Positions 50,650-60,233 are shown, counted from the stretch's first letter. The stretch: DNA of 64,000 bases from Paenibacillus sp. BSR1-1 (GCF_030403775.1 NZ_JAQMWQ010000003.1:310001-374000), one strand, 5' to 3'. Notes: generated by a model from the letters alone, not told the origin. Made by a program: numbers and translations.

Positions 50650-51351
50650 TCATTTCAAAGTCCATTTTGCATCATAATTCCGCTTACTTTGCCGATATAA
50701 TTCCATGGATTTAAAACCATCCCCCAAAACGGTTTCCATTTCGAGCAGGCGTTTTTCCTGGGTTTCTTTTCTTTTGGCACTGTATACATACCGTGCCCAA
50801 TCCTTTTGATAGCCAGGAGTTAGGTCATTATAGAAATTTAATAAATCCTCTTTATGGTTTAAATACTGTTTAATGTCTTCCACATGATTAATATAATCAT
50901 CCACACATTGACTGGCCTTTGAGCTTGCCGCTTTCTTTGGTTCGGATTTCAATCCTACCACCGTGAACACATCATTTAAACTCACCATTCTGGCGAACTT
51001 AATATCGCTTCCGGAAACATAGCCATCTTCATCCACACCAATGCCGGGGAAAATACTATCGCGTTCTATGTATTCCTTATATGTTGGATTCCCTTTTTTC
51101 GGATAAGCAAAGAACAAATACCCTTTATCCCTCAATAGTTTCTTTTCAATCACAAGCTTAATTTGTTTGGAAAACTCTTCTATGCTGAAGACAAAGAAAA
51201 AGCACATATCGTATTGTTCTTTTTGAATCGATGAATCGAATTCAAGGTCATTAAAATCGCTCACAGCTTCTGGCAGGCCAAGTATGAGCTTCTTAGGATA
51301 TTTTGCAAGATTCAACTTATCAACAATCGTTTTTTGCGAATTCACTTTCAT
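50650..51351 (-). CDS. YdeI/OmpD-associated family protein
   Basis: A 233-residue protein whose C-terminal part carries the family segment LTPGYQKDWARYVYSAKRKE followed by TQEKRLLEMETVL, as in B. subtilis YdeI. The N-terminal half (KLNLAKYPKKLILGLPEAV, KGYLFFAYPKKGNPTYKEYI) looks like the DUF3052-type domain that often precedes it. Function is not established; the family was named for a bacteriocin-protection phenotype. ATG 51351. Confidence 0.8.
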   Translation of the reverse strand: MKVNSQKTIVDKLNLAKYPKKLILGLPEAVSDFNDLEFDSSIQKEQYDMCFFFVFSIEEFSKQIKLVIEKKLLRDKGYLFFAYPKKGNPTYKEYIERDSIFPGIGVDEDGYVSGSDIKFARMVSLNDVFTVVGLKSEPKKAASSKASQCVDDYINHVEDIKQYLNHKEDLLNFYNDLTPGYQKDWARYVYSAKRKETQEKRLLEMETVLGDGFKSMELYRQSKRNYDAKWTLK

Positions 51352-51386
51352 TGCTCCCTTAGTCTCTATTTCCTATAGTATAAATT

Positions 51387-51426
51387 TAAAAACCCGCCCT
51401 CGTCTACAATGGAAGGCGGGTTTTCA
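51387..51426. terminator. Bidirectional terminator-like hairpin
   Basis: AAAAACCCGCC and GGCGGGTTTT with a loop of about 15 bases. On the minus strand it ends the MFS gene. Confidence 0.8.
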
Positions 51427-51429
51427 ATC

Positions 51430-52755
51430 TTAATTTTCTCTTAAAGCAGCCGTTTTGGCTGGAATGAAGAAGCTTAATAAGACCGTTACCAGGCTTAAAC
51501 ATAATGCATACAGAAAGACGTTTTTCATACCGATAGAAATGCTAGCTGCCTGGTTAATAAGGAGACCCATAATAGTTACCCCAATTGAAGTCCCGATGTT
51601 TCTCAAAAACATTTGTAAGGAAGTTGATACTCCTTTAATATCTGCGTCAGCAAATTCCTGAGAGGCAATGGTACCAACCGCAAATAATAAGCCAAAAGAA
51701 ACCCCTTGGACGGTCAAAATTAGAAACATCCCTAAGTAGGATAGTTCATTAAGGAATAAAAATAATGCCAGTCCTGATAAAGCCGTGATAAAGCTTCCAA
51801 TGATAAATAAATTTTTATAACCGAATCGGATAATCCATTTCCCAGCCGGCGTGCTTCCAAACATCCAGCCGATGGCAATACTTAAGAGAATCAGCCCGCT
51901 TTTATAAATGCTCATGTGGTTTCCTTCTTGCAAATACAGAGGAATAAAGTTGGATGTTCCAAAAAAGGATAGACAGTAGACCAACATAAAAAGATTAGAC
52001 ATGAGGATTCCCTTGTTTTTAAACAACGAAACAGGAAGAAATGGATGCTGCTCTTTCTTTTCCACCAAAACAAAGACGATCAATCCAATAAAGCCAATGA
52101 TCACGAACCAAAGGGCATTGCTGACATTTGTGGCCAGCAATAACAGGGAGATTGAAATCCCGAATAGGAAAAAGCCTTTAAAGTCGATATAAGTCTTTTT
52201 AAATTCAGATTGTTCCTGATATGGTATTAAACACAGCACGGTTGCAATACCTATTGGGATATTGATGAAGAAAATCCATCTCCAAGATAAGGCTTCAACA
52301 AAAAAAGAACCTAGAACAGGACCGACAATAGAGGAAATGGCCCAAATACTGCTAAAGACAGCCTGGATTCTCCCCCGTGTTTCGATGGTGAATAAATCAC
52401 CAACGATGATGATGGAGAGTGGAATCATCCCGCCGGCTCCTAGGCCCTGTATTCCCCTAAAAATGATTAGCGTCACCATCGAGTTCGCCATGCCGCACAG
52501 GATGGAGCCGAGAGTAAATAAGCCGACTGCAAACATTAATAGTTTTTTTCGACCGTACATGTCTGAAAGTTTTCCGTAAAGTGGAACGGTAACGGTGCTT
52601 GCCAGCATATAAACGACAAATATCCAGGCGAATAACTCCATCCCGCCAAGCTGTTTCACGATGGTCGGGCTTGCCGTTTGCATGATGTTGGCATCGAGTG
52701 CCGAAATGAGGGTTGTTATTACTAAACCCCAGAACACATATTTATTTTTGTTCAT
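51430..52755 (-). CDS. MFS drug exporter, DHA2 (EmrB/QacA) family
   Basis: The 441-residue transporter has the DHA2 signature: LISALDANIMQTASPTIVKQ in TM1, the motif A loop GKLSDMYGRKKLLMFAVGLF, FRGIQGLGAGGMIPLSIIIV in TM4 and a motif C region AISSIVGPVLGSFFVEALSW with the RWIFFINIPIG end. About 12-14 membrane segments. It probably exports a drug or toxic metabolite by proton antiport; substrate unknown. No TetR or MarR regulator next to it. ATG 52755 follows CAGGAGG. Confidence 0.88.
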   Translation of the reverse strand: MNKNKYVFWGLVITTLISALDANIMQTASPTIVKQLGGMELFAWIFVVYMLASTVTVPLYGKLSDMYGRKKLLMFAVGLFTLGSILCGMANSMVTLIIFRGIQGLGAGGMIPLSIIIVGDLFTIETRGRIQAVFSSIWAISSIVGPVLGSFFVEALSWRWIFFINIPIGIATVLCLIPYQEQSEFKKTYIDFKGFFLFGISISLLLLATNVSNALWFVIIGFIGLIVFVLVEKKEQHPFLPVSLFKNKGILMSNLFMLVYCLSFFGTSNFIPLYLQEGNHMSIYKSGLILLSIAIGWMFGSTPAGKWIIRFGYKNLFIIGSFITALSGLALFLFLNELSYLGMFLILTVQGVSFGLLFAVGTIASQEFADADIKGVSTSLQMFLRNIGTSIGVTIMGLLINQAASISIGMKNVFLYALCLSLVTVLLSFFIPAKTAALREN

Positions 52756-52865
52756 AAAACCTCCTGAAAAAAAGACATGTTGATTTTTAACTGCCTATTT
52801 TTTACAATACTTCTCCTATTTATCATTATAGCAAAATCGGAATCTATTTATCTAATGTTTTTCAA

Positions 52866-52891
52866 TAAAAAAAGGCTGAAGGAATTCAGCC
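52866..52891 (-). terminator. Terminator of the SpoIID-like gene
   Basis: GGCTGAA and TTCAGCC with a four-base loop, then seven T residues on the minus strand. Confidence 0.87.
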
Positions 52892-52895
52892 GTGA

Positions 52896-54575
52896 TTACA
52901 TAATTAAATATCCGCTGCTATGGAATTGATACCATTTTCCTGCAATATATTGACGGTTTTGAACCATTTCGCCGCTTTTTGTTAAATAGTAGGTTTTATC
53001 CCTATCCTTGATCCAGCCGGTTGCCATCGCACCAGTGGAGGTTAAGTAGTACCATTTATTTTTGTCCTTAAGCCATCCAGTCGCCATTGCGCCAGTTGGC
53101 TTCAAGTAATACCATTTCCCGCCGATAGACTTCCAGCCTGTTTGCATTTCACCCTTGCCATTTAAATAATACCACTGGCTGGCATTCTTTAGCCATCCTG
53201 TTGCCATTGAACCGTTTGGATTTAAAAAGTACCATTTCCCATGGTCATCCACCCAGCCGGTTTGTTTGCTGCCTTGCACCGCAATTGATGATGGTCCATA
53301 AATGTTTACAATGGAAATCCCGATATAATAAAATTTTAAAATTTCATCGTAAGTTTTTCCAGCATCGGCCATGTTTTTGGCGCCCCATTGACTCATGCCG
53401 ACACCATGACCATCACCTAATCCCTTGACAGAAAATGTATCATTATCCGATTTAAATTCAGCCACTAAATAACTCCACATGACACGATTCCCAATAATGG
53501 AGCGGACTATTGATGCACTTACATCGGCTATGGCTAGACGCTTGAGAATTAATTTCCCATCGACATCCACGTTATCTTTCTCTAAAAACTCGACCGTAAT
53601 GCTCCCTTTGTTTACTCTGCCGCCAGAACCGGCAGCATATAAAGAAAATTCAGGGATAGCCGTGATTTTAATTTCATTATTTGCATAACCATTGGCATTT
53701 AACCACATTTTAATATTAGATGTAATCGTCTGATCTGCTTCTTTCGTTGTGGACCACCATTCAGAAGACTTTGCTAAATCTAAAGAGGAAATATCCATTT
53801 GTCTTTTATGAAGAGAAAAGCTCCAAACTGTTTTGGGGTCATAAGGGTCTTGCTTGATCGCTAAATAAGGAACGAGTGCCGTCCCCCAGGCATTAGCGTT
53901 GTTCTCAGTCCGTCCGCCGTTGCTTGCGGAATATACAGCATTGATTAACCGCCCGTTATACTCGGCAACCTGCCCCTTCGTATCTTCAACCGCTTTTGTC
54001 GAATTCGCAGTCCAATTGTAGCCGCCGTATACTTGATAAGCGATCGTATCGTCAATAACACCACGAGTAGTGTAGCTCATCGCATACGTTCTTGCTGCAA
54101 CAGCTTGCGTTTTAAGGGCTTCAACATCCCATGAAGGATACATTTCAATGGGCACAACCCCTTTTAAGTAATCCTCCATGAACACAGAATTAATCGGACG
54201 AACATATCGCTTATTTTCCACCTCAAAATCAAAACTGCCAAGATAGATGCGATTATTTATGGAAAGCTGGGAATTCGGCTTAACTGGTTTAGTAGATAAA
54301 ACATTAGAAGAATATAGAAGAGCGCCATTTTTATATAAAGAGATTTTTCCATTTTCCTGTTTTACTAGATAACTAGTACCTGATATTAACTTTATATTCT
54401 GGTCACTGGTAAGATAATCGCCATTTGGTTTTAGCGTAATTTCGGTTTTGTTGCCTAAATAATTAATCAACTTCACTTTAACGATTGGTTCTGCCTGTTC
54501 GGCAAAAATCTTATTATGGGGAACCAACGGAACAACGATTGTAAAAATAATCACATATAGCAGGACTTTTTTCAA
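52896..54575 (-). CDS. Secreted SpoIID/LytB-domain protein with cell-wall-binding repeats
   Basis: About 559 residues: signal peptide (LKKVLLYVIIFTIVVPLVP), a SpoIID/LytB domain (IYLGSFDFEVEN..., LKGVVPIEMYPSWDVEALKT, QAVAARTYAMSYT, SASNGGRTENNANAWG, GDGHGVGMSQWGAKNMADAG) and six C-terminal aromatic wall-binding repeats (TGWLKN.WYYL type, ending KWYQFHSSGYLIM). SpoIID is a lytic transglycosylase that removes glycan strands during engulfment; this protein lacks a membrane anchor and carries repeats, so it may act on the vegetative wall like LytB. GGAGGG places the start at TTG 54575. Upstream, read in the same direction, are spo0E and a sensor kinase. Confidence 0.88.
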   Translation of the reverse strand: MKKVLLYVIIFTIVVPLVPHNKIFAEQAEPIVKVKLINYLGNKTEITLKPNGDYLTSDQNIKLISGTSYLVKQENGKISLYKNGALLYSSNVLSTKPVKPNSQLSINNRIYLGSFDFEVENKRYVRPINSVFMEDYLKGVVPIEMYPSWDVEALKTQAVAARTYAMSYTTRGVIDDTIAYQVYGGYNWTANSTKAVEDTKGQVAEYNGRLINAVYSASNGGRTENNANAWGTALVPYLAIKQDPYDPKTVWSFSLHKRQMDISSLDLAKSSEWWSTTKEADQTITSNIKMWLNANGYANNEIKITAIPEFSLYAAGSGGRVNKGSITVEFLEKDNVDVDGKLILKRLAIADVSASIVRSIIGNRVMWSYLVAEFKSDNDTFSVKGLGDGHGVGMSQWGAKNMADAGKTYDEILKFYYIGISIVNIYGPSSIAVQGSKQTGWVDDHGKWYFLNPNGSMATGWLKNASQWYYLNGKGEMQTGWKSIGGKWYYLKPTGAMATGWLKDKNKWYYLTSTGAMATGWIKDRDKTYYLTKSGEMVQNRQYIAGKWYQFHSSGYLIM

Positions 54576-54680
54576 TCTATTTTTCCCTCCGAAACTATTA
54601 ATAGTACCAAGTGCTAGGATTATCATATATTAATAGTTCAGAAGCCCTCAATGGAATATATTTTCCAAATGTAAATCCTT

Positions 54681-54950
54681 TTAAACTTGAAAGTAACGAA
54701 TGTATGAACTACACCCTAACATAAGAAGCTTAAATGTGCATTCATTTAAGAAAAGGATCAATTCATGATATTGTTGGAGGGGGTTAAAACGGTTCGGCCG
54801 CAATTTTAAACGATTATATTCGTTAATCATATCGTCCAGTTCTTGGCTGCAGAGAATTGTTTCTTCGCATTGGAGTCCTTTTGCCAAACCTATTTTTATC
54901 ATCTCGTCTCTTTTCTTGTTTATTGCCTTTTCTAACTGTTCCTGTCTCAT
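54681..54950 (-). CDS. Spo0E-family aspartyl-phosphate phosphatase
   Basis: This short protein (89 residues) has the family motif SQELDDMINEYNRL (SxELDxxI, near residues 35-42), preceded by the helix LEKAINKKRDEMIKIGLAKG. Spo0E-type proteins remove phosphate from Spo0A and delay sporulation. A hydrophobic C-terminal stretch (ELILFLNECTFKLLMLGCSS) is not typical and may be an added tail. The frame reaches 55010, but GAGGTG upstream supports ATG 54950. It lies next to a PAS kinase whose likely target is the same phosphorelay, so the two could act in opposition. Confidence 0.85.
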   Translation of the reverse strand: MRQEQLEKAINKKRDEMIKIGLAKGLQCEETILCSQELDDMINEYNRLKLRPNRFNPLQQYHELILFLNECTFKLLMLGCSSYIRYFQV

Positions 54951-55132
54951 AGCAAAAATACACCTCAGAAAATATGTAATAATTTCGAATACTGTAAACA
55001 ATTGACGCAAAATGTATTATATCACGTTATCGAATTAGTAGTATCGTTTCGCTAAAACAAGCTAAAAAAAGACGGGATTCCAATATTTTCGACCTTTTCA
55101 TACAATGAACCGCTAAAATCGACATCTTCTCA

Positions 55133-55169
55133 CAAAAAAAGAATCCCCAGTCCTTGGAGATTCTTTTTG
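55133..55169 (-). terminator. Terminator of the PAS kinase gene
   Basis: AAAAGAATC, CCA and TGG, GATTCTTTTT pair with bulges, followed by T on the minus strand. Confidence 0.75.
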
Positions 55170-55171
55170 AA

Positions 55172-56413
55172 CTATGAATAGCTGTATTCCTTTTTCAGCA
55201 ATGGCTGTGTTATCGTCGGCAAAACGATTTCAATTGTTGTGCCTTGATTTATTTTACTTTGGATCATTAGCTGGCCATTATGACTTTCAATAATCCGGTA
55301 ACAGGTCATTAAACCGAGTCCTGTTCCTTTTTCTTTGGTCGTATAAAAAGGCTCACCAAGAGTGGCGATCCTCTCAACAGGAATACCTACCCCTTGATCC
55401 GTAATTTTTATCGAAATATTTCCCTCTTCTCTTTCCTTTACGTTCACAAAAATATTACCGCCATCCGGCATAGCTTCAATAGCATTTTTTAAAAGATTTA
55501 AAAATACTTGCTTTAACTGGTTTTCCTCACAGCTGATTGTCGGGATTTCCCCTTCAAAATCAACGAAGATTTCCACGCTGTTTAATATGGATTGGGTATT
55601 CATTAGGGTGATGACATCCTTAATTAACACCGTTACATCTTTTTCAATAAAAACAGCCGCGGTTGGTTTTGCCAAAAAAAGAAATTCACCAACAATCGAA
55701 TTGATCCGTTCTAGCTCTGCTAAAACTATATCAAAATACTCATCCTGCTGCTGATTGGCCTTAAATAGCTGGATAAAACCTTTGATTGAAGTAAGTGGAT
55801 TGCGGATTTCATGGGCAATCCCGGCGGCCATTTGCCCTAGTAATGCCAATTTCTCAGACTTTTGTAACAAACGGTCAGTTTGCTCTTTTCGGTCGGTAAT
55901 GTCCTTCCCAATCGACAGAAGAGCCTCTTTACCACCAAATACGATATTCATAGAGGAAGCCTCAAAATAAAATATCGTTCCGTCAAGCCGCCGTGCTTTG
56001 TATTCAATCGTATTGACCGGCTGTTTTGCTTTTTTAATTTGCTTATATCGCTCCAATAAACGTTCCTTATATTCAGGAACAATGAAATCCATAATGGTTT
56101 TTCCGAACAATTCTTCTTTATTCTTTGCACGAGCCATGGATAATGCAGCTTGATTTACATAGATAAATTTATGGTCGTGGGTAATATAAACCGGTTCAGG
56201 TAAGGAATCGATCAATTTCTTGTAACTCTCCTCACTGTCACGAGCTTTTTTTCCCAAGTAGCGAGCTTTATCATATTGCCATCCGACCACCCAGGCGATG
56301 GCGGTAAAAATTAAAAAATCAAGCGTGAAAAAAGGATGGTGTTCGAAGAATCTTTGATATATTGTAAAAAGTATCGAAATGGATACTAAAGAGATTTGAC
56401 CCATGTGTTTCAT
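55172..56413 (-). CDS. PAS-domain sensor histidine kinase, sporulation-kinase type
   Basis: The protein has two N-terminal membrane segments (ISLVSISILFTIYQ and FLIFTAIAWVVGWQY), one PAS domain (SLPEPVYITHDHKFIYVNQA to VFGGKEALLSIGKDITDRKE), HisKA with MAAGIAHEIRNPLTSIKGFI, and HATPase (NLLKNAIEAMPDGG, ITDQGVGIPVERI, KGTGLGLMTCYRI). About 413 residues from ATG 56413, chosen because AAGGGG is seven bases upstream; a longer start at 56461 is possible. It resembles KinE/KinB-type kinases that feed Spo0F. No response regulator is adjacent, as is usual for phosphorelay kinases. Confidence 0.88.
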   Translation of the reverse strand: MKHMGQISLVSISILFTIYQRFFEHHPFFTLDFLIFTAIAWVVGWQYDKARYLGKKARDSEESYKKLIDSLPEPVYITHDHKFIYVNQAALSMARAKNKEELFGKTIMDFIVPEYKERLLERYKQIKKAKQPVNTIEYKARRLDGTIFYFEASSMNIVFGGKEALLSIGKDITDRKEQTDRLLQKSEKLALLGQMAAGIAHEIRNPLTSIKGFIQLFKANQQQDEYFDIVLAELERINSIVGEFLFLAKPTAAVFIEKDVTVLIKDVITLMNTQSILNSVEIFVDFEGEIPTISCEENQLKQVFLNLLKNAIEAMPDGGNIFVNVKEREEGNISIKITDQGVGIPVERIATLGEPFYTTKEKGTGLGLMTCYRIIESHNGQLMIQSKINQGTTIEIVLPTITQPLLKKEYSYS

Positions 56414-56589
56414 TGCATTGCCCCTTATATAGGAAAATTGTCTTATAACAAATTTCGGCATAATCCTATATATTCCTTCTTCTAAATCTATGTTTCTTTA
56501 TAATAATAGCAAAATAATAATAGATGGGAATAATCTTTTTTAAAAAAGGAAAAATCCACCAGGATCAATTGGTGGATTTTTTGTAAATT

Positions 56590-57456
56590 TTAGTCGACTG
56601 ATTTCAGGTATTCTCCTACCACCTGCAAAAATTCCTCCGGCTCTTCTACATACGGCATATGAGCACTGTTCTCAAATACGTGGAATTTGCCATTATTTGT
56701 CAGCCTGCTAAAATACTCGGTTGATTCCGGTGTCGCCTCATCAAAACGACCGCAGGTGAACAAAGTGGGACAAGTGATTTCCTTTAATTGGGAAGTACAA
56801 TCGAAATTTTTCAAGTTTCCTAGTACTGTGAATTCAGACGGTCCCCACATAATATTGTATACTTCTGGATTGCGATATTGGGAGCCTTGTTTCAACCATT
56901 CTGGATACGGATCCATTCTGTTTACGAAGTTTTTATTAAACTCAAGCGTTGCTTCCTGATATTCCTTAGAATCTGTCCTTCCCGATTCTTCACAGCGTAA
57001 AATGATTTCTTGAATCTCTTGCGGCAGCTTTTTCAGGTTCCGCCGCTGATCTTCCTCCCACAAAGGAGCGCTAAGGCAAGGACTAGAAAAAATAACACTT
57101 TTCACGCCGCTTGGCTTTGTTAAACAATAAGCTGCAGCCAGCGTCGTCCCCCATGAATGACCTAAAATATGTACTTTATTTAAGTTAAGGGCACCTCTGA
57201 TTTGGGCTAATTCCTCGACAAACCGTTCAAGTTTCCATAATGTGGTGTCTGTTGGCCTCTCCGACCTGCCACAACCTAATTGATCATAAAAAATAACCGG
57301 ACGATCCTCCGCCAAAGCTTTTAACCCTTGGAGCGAATAACACGAGGAGCCAGGTCCTCCGTGCAAAATGATGACGGGCGTCCCAGCACCTTTTTTATTG
57401 TATATTTCATACCAAACCTTGCCGCCTGTTACTTCAATAAATCCTTCTTCATGCAT
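56590..57456 (-). CDS. Proline iminopeptidase-like S33 hydrolase
   Basis: About 288 residues of alpha/beta hydrolase: VIILHGGPGSSCYSLQGL (HGGPG oxyanion loop), FYDQLGCGRSERP, nucleophile Ser in VHILGHSWGTTLAAAYCL (near residue 105), acid Asp in CGRFDEATPE and His in NSAHMPYVEEPEEFL. This is the prolyl iminopeptidase/tripeptide aminopeptidase group. ATG 57456, behind GAAGGGGG, lies inside the end of the S51 gene, so they are coupled. It is the last of three adjoining peptidase-like genes. Confidence 0.92.
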   Translation of the reverse strand: MHEEGFIEVTGGKVWYEIYNKKGAGTPVIILHGGPGSSCYSLQGLKALAEDRPVIFYDQLGCGRSERPTDTTLWKLERFVEELAQIRGALNLNKVHILGHSWGTTLAAAYCLTKPSGVKSVIFSSPCLSAPLWEEDQRRNLKKLPQEIQEIILRCEESGRTDSKEYQEATLEFNKNFVNRMDPYPEWLKQGSQYRNPEVYNIMWGPSEFTVLGNLKNFDCTSQLKEITCPTLFTCGRFDEATPESTEYFSRLTNNGKFHVFENSAHMPYVEEPEEFLQVVGEYLKSVD

Positions 57457-58108
57457 GATTAGAACCCCCTTCAATTATTTTTCCATTACGAATTTCATTA
57501 ATCTTCCCATAGAACTCGATATGATCACCTTGAATGACAATGCCATCCCCGTCATTACAGGTATAAATGGTCTTGTGTTTAGAATACACTAAAAGCTCCG
57601 GCAACCGATTCTTTTGTGTATGCCAATGCGGCATAAACTCAAACTCTATTAATTTTAAAGCGTTTAATTGTTCCAAGTGAACGAAATTTTCATCTATGTA
57701 TGATGCGATTTTTATCGTCTCTGACATCAAAATACTTCCGGCACTTACACCAATCAATAGTTTCCCATTAGTTGCCATCTCATTTAGTTTTCCAAGTAAG
57801 TCCCTCTTTTGTAAGTTTTTTAAAAAATAGAAGGTATTCCCGCCGGATAAGTAGACGCCGTCACAGCTTTCGAGCTCGCCTAGCAAGGATTCGTCATACT
57901 CCTTATCTACATCAAAATAAACGAACTTGTTTATACCTAAAGAACGAAAATATTCCTTTGCCTCGGCAAAGTATTTCTTTTCTTTATCTGACTGGGAGGG
58001 AATATATCCAAGTTTAAATGATTTCACTAAGGAAAGCTCTTTAATCCGTTCTTCTAACTGAAGATTATTTTTCTTGGAAAAATCACTTAATAATACTAAA
58101 TTTAACAA
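57449..58108 (-). CDS. Peptidase E-like S51 protein
   Basis: This 219-residue protein has the S51/class I amidotransferase-like fold: DGVYLSGGNTFYFLKNLQ, the nucleophile elbow LIGVSAGSILMSE (Ser near residue 120) and the His in FEFMPHWHTQKNRL. Peptidase E of Salmonella cuts Asp-X dipeptides. NDGDGIVIQGDHIEFYG closes the domain. It overlaps the S33 gene by eight bases and follows the membrane gene by 14, so all three form one operon. Confidence 0.85.
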   Translation of the reverse strand: MLNLVLLSDFSKKNNLQLEERIKELSLVKSFKLGYIPSQSDKEKKYFAEAKEYFRSLGINKFVYFDVDKEYDESLLGELESCDGVYLSGGNTFYFLKNLQKRDLLGKLNEMATNGKLLIGVSAGSILMSETIKIASYIDENFVHLEQLNALKLIEFEFMPHWHTQKNRLPELLVYSKHKTIYTCNDGDGIVIQGDHIEFYGKINEIRNGKIIEGGSNHA

Positions 58109-58122
58109 TTTTCTATCCTCTC

Positions 58123-58950
58123 TTACAATCCTTTTTTTATTTGATAAACGATATAACTTAATACCAAGGTAAACAGCGAAAAAAGGAAAGCAATCCCTGA
58201 TAAGGCCAGGACATACGCATTATATTCCGCCAGCTTGAGGATTAACCGGTAACTGTCTAAATGGAGCAGTCCTGAAGCAAGGTTCAATAAAACCAATAAA
58301 AAGAAGATTGTCAACAGTCCTTTTGCCGAGCCTTGGATATCCGATTTACTCAGAGCAATATGGGAAGAAATACTGATGGCAATAACTAAAAAGATCCAAA
58401 AAAGCGGGTTGATGAAATTTTCTATGGTAAATAGACTTTTACTAATCGCTAATATGGCTCCTACTATTGATTTAATAACATTTATATCCAGCCTTTCAAA
58501 TGAAACATGCTCACGAAGCTGCTGTTGAAAGGTTATAAAGGATTGAGGCACGAACAGATACATACCCAATATCAACGAACCGATTCCACTAAAAATGGGA
58601 CCTAAACCAATAAAAAAATTCCCCACCTGCTGATACAGGCTGTTTCGGTTATATTGATGCTCGACAAATCCAAGCACGCCATTAGAACTGTTCAACTGAA
58701 GGAGTTTGACCCTCGTAACCCGATGTCCCCACAGGAAGCACTGGATAAGATGACCGATTTCATGAATGGGGGTCCCAATCCATGCCGTTACCAACACTCC
58801 TTTTGGGCCGAAAGTTCTAATCAAAAAAGTATTAGAATACTTTTCGAAAATCCCTAACAAAAGACCCGCAGCAATAATGCTGCCTACTAAATAAAAAAGT
58901 TCTATCAAACTTAACAGTAAGGTATGGATAAAAGATAATAGGATGTCCAT
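58123..58950 (-). CDS. Integral membrane protein with HExxH motif, M50-like
   Basis: The 275-residue protein has five to six membrane segments and a zinc-type motif in GTPIHEIGHLIQCFLWGHRV (near residues 60-79). This is the first half of the active site in M50 membrane metallopeptidases; I could not find a clear LDG partner motif, the nearest being HLDSYRL, so activity is uncertain. It starts the three-gene group with S51 and S33 proteins. ATG 58950. It could also be an M50-derived non-enzyme. Confidence 0.7.
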   Translation of the reverse strand: MDILLSFIHTLLLSLIELFYLVGSIIAAGLLLGIFEKYSNTFLIRTFGPKGVLVTAWIGTPIHEIGHLIQCFLWGHRVTRVKLLQLNSSNGVLGFVEHQYNRNSLYQQVGNFFIGLGPIFSGIGSLILGMYLFVPQSFITFQQQLREHVSFERLDINVIKSIVGAILAISKSLFTIENFINPLFWIFLVIAISISSHIALSKSDIQGSAKGLLTIFFLLVLLNLASGLLHLDSYRLILKLAEYNAYVLALSGIAFLFSLFTLVLSYIVYQIKKGL

Positions 58951-59031
58951 CTCTAATGGTCCTTTCGAATATTTTTCCTATTTACCCATGCTATACCAAA
59001 TTCATTAAAATATTCAATAACCATTTTATCA

Positions 59032-59063
59032 CAAAAAAAAGCATCTAAATGAAGATGCTTTTC
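59032..59063 (-). terminator. Terminator of the OYE-type gene
   Basis: AAGCATCTTCATTTAGATGCTT hairpin followed by eight T residues on the minus strand. Confidence 0.85.
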
Positions 59064-59068
59064 GAATA

Positions 59069-60187
59069 TTATACACCTGGAAACCATCCCGGGGTATGGA
59101 TAATGGCTTGCCAAAGTGGATCTGGAACGACAAGTTCATGCTGTTTCGTTTTGTCTATCTTGGTTATAATCTCATTTTCCTTTCCTTCTGCAATCTTTTG
59201 CACCCAATCTGGATCCATAATGATTTCACGCCCAAGTGCAAGTAAAGGAATCCCTGTTTCAAGTGCTTTTAGTGCTTCATCCGCCGTACGAATCGACCCT
59301 ACACCGATAACAGGAACATGAGAGCCGACTCGCTCTTGAATAATTTCAATTCGAGAACGCGTATCATCAATGCCTCTCCTCGGTGTGGACCAAAAGTCCA
59401 TTAGCGATACATGCAAATAATCAAGATCTTTTTCCGAAAGTGCATCTATTAAATACAATGTATCAGCCATGGTAATTCCGGGTGTTTCCGGTTCTTCTGG
59501 TGAAAACCGGTACCCTATAATAAATGAATCATTGGCATACTTCGCAGCAACACTCTTTACCTCGTCCACTACTGCCAATGGGAAGTTCAGACGTTTATCA
59601 AGACTTCCACCCCAGCGGTCGTCACGACGGTTGGAATGTGGGGAGAAAAATTGTTGAATAAGATATCCATTCGCCCCATGGATTTCAACACCATCGTAGC
59701 CAGATTCAATCGCCCGGCGTGTTGTTTCTCCAAAGTCGCGGATAATTGCCTCTACCTCTTGTTCAGATAATTCTCTAGGAACTGGCTTTCCTTCACCTTC
59801 AGCAGGAATGCTGCTTGCACTGACAACATCGCCGTTTACTAACTCAGGTGGTACTTGGCGTCCGCCATGAAAAATTTGCAGAATCGCTTTTGCTCCCTGT
59901 TCTTTTATCGCAGATGCGAGCCTTTTAAGACTTGGAATAAACTCATCCCGATCCCCGCCGAATTCTCCATGAAACCCTTTCCCATTAGCGGTTACATAGG
60001 TACAGGCCGTAATGACCATTCCTACACCTGCGGACCGCCTAGCATAATACTTTACTTCAGCATCTGAAACAGTATCATCCTGATTGGATGAAAAGTTTGT
60101 CATCGGTGCCATAACCATCCGATTCTTTAAAGTTATTCCATTCTTAAGCGTAAATGGTTGGAATATAGGTGAATATTTAGAATTCAT
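59069..60187 (-). CDS. Old-yellow-enzyme-type NADH-dependent flavin oxidoreductase, YqiG-like
   Basis: A 372-residue FMN barrel: FTLKNGITLKNRMVMAPMTN, GVGMVITACTYVTANGKGFH, AILQIFHGGRQVPPELV (HGG), GYDGVEIHGANGYLIQQFFS (the HGANGYL motif) with SPHSNRRDDRWGGSLDKR, and VPVIGVGSIRTADEALKAL. It resembles B. subtilis YqiG and reduces activated alkenes; the natural substrate is unknown. The frame extends to 60202, but GGAGGGG makes ATG 60187 the start. Confidence 0.9.
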   Translation of the reverse strand: MNSKYSPIFQPFTLKNGITLKNRMVMAPMTNFSSNQDDTVSDAEVKYYARRSAGVGMVITACTYVTANGKGFHGEFGGDRDEFIPSLKRLASAIKEQGAKAILQIFHGGRQVPPELVNGDVVSASSIPAEGEGKPVPRELSEQEVEAIIRDFGETTRRAIESGYDGVEIHGANGYLIQQFFSPHSNRRDDRWGGSLDKRLNFPLAVVDEVKSVAAKYANDSFIIGYRFSPEEPETPGITMADTLYLIDALSEKDLDYLHVSLMDFWSTPRRGIDDTRSRIEIIQERVGSHVPVIGVGSIRTADEALKALETGIPLLALGREIIMDPDWVQKIAEGKENEIITKIDKTKQHELVVPDPLWQAIIHTPGWFPGV

Positions 60188-60233
60188 TGACTTCCCCTCC
60201 ATATTTCAAGAAATAAGGAGTTGCTAATGCTAA

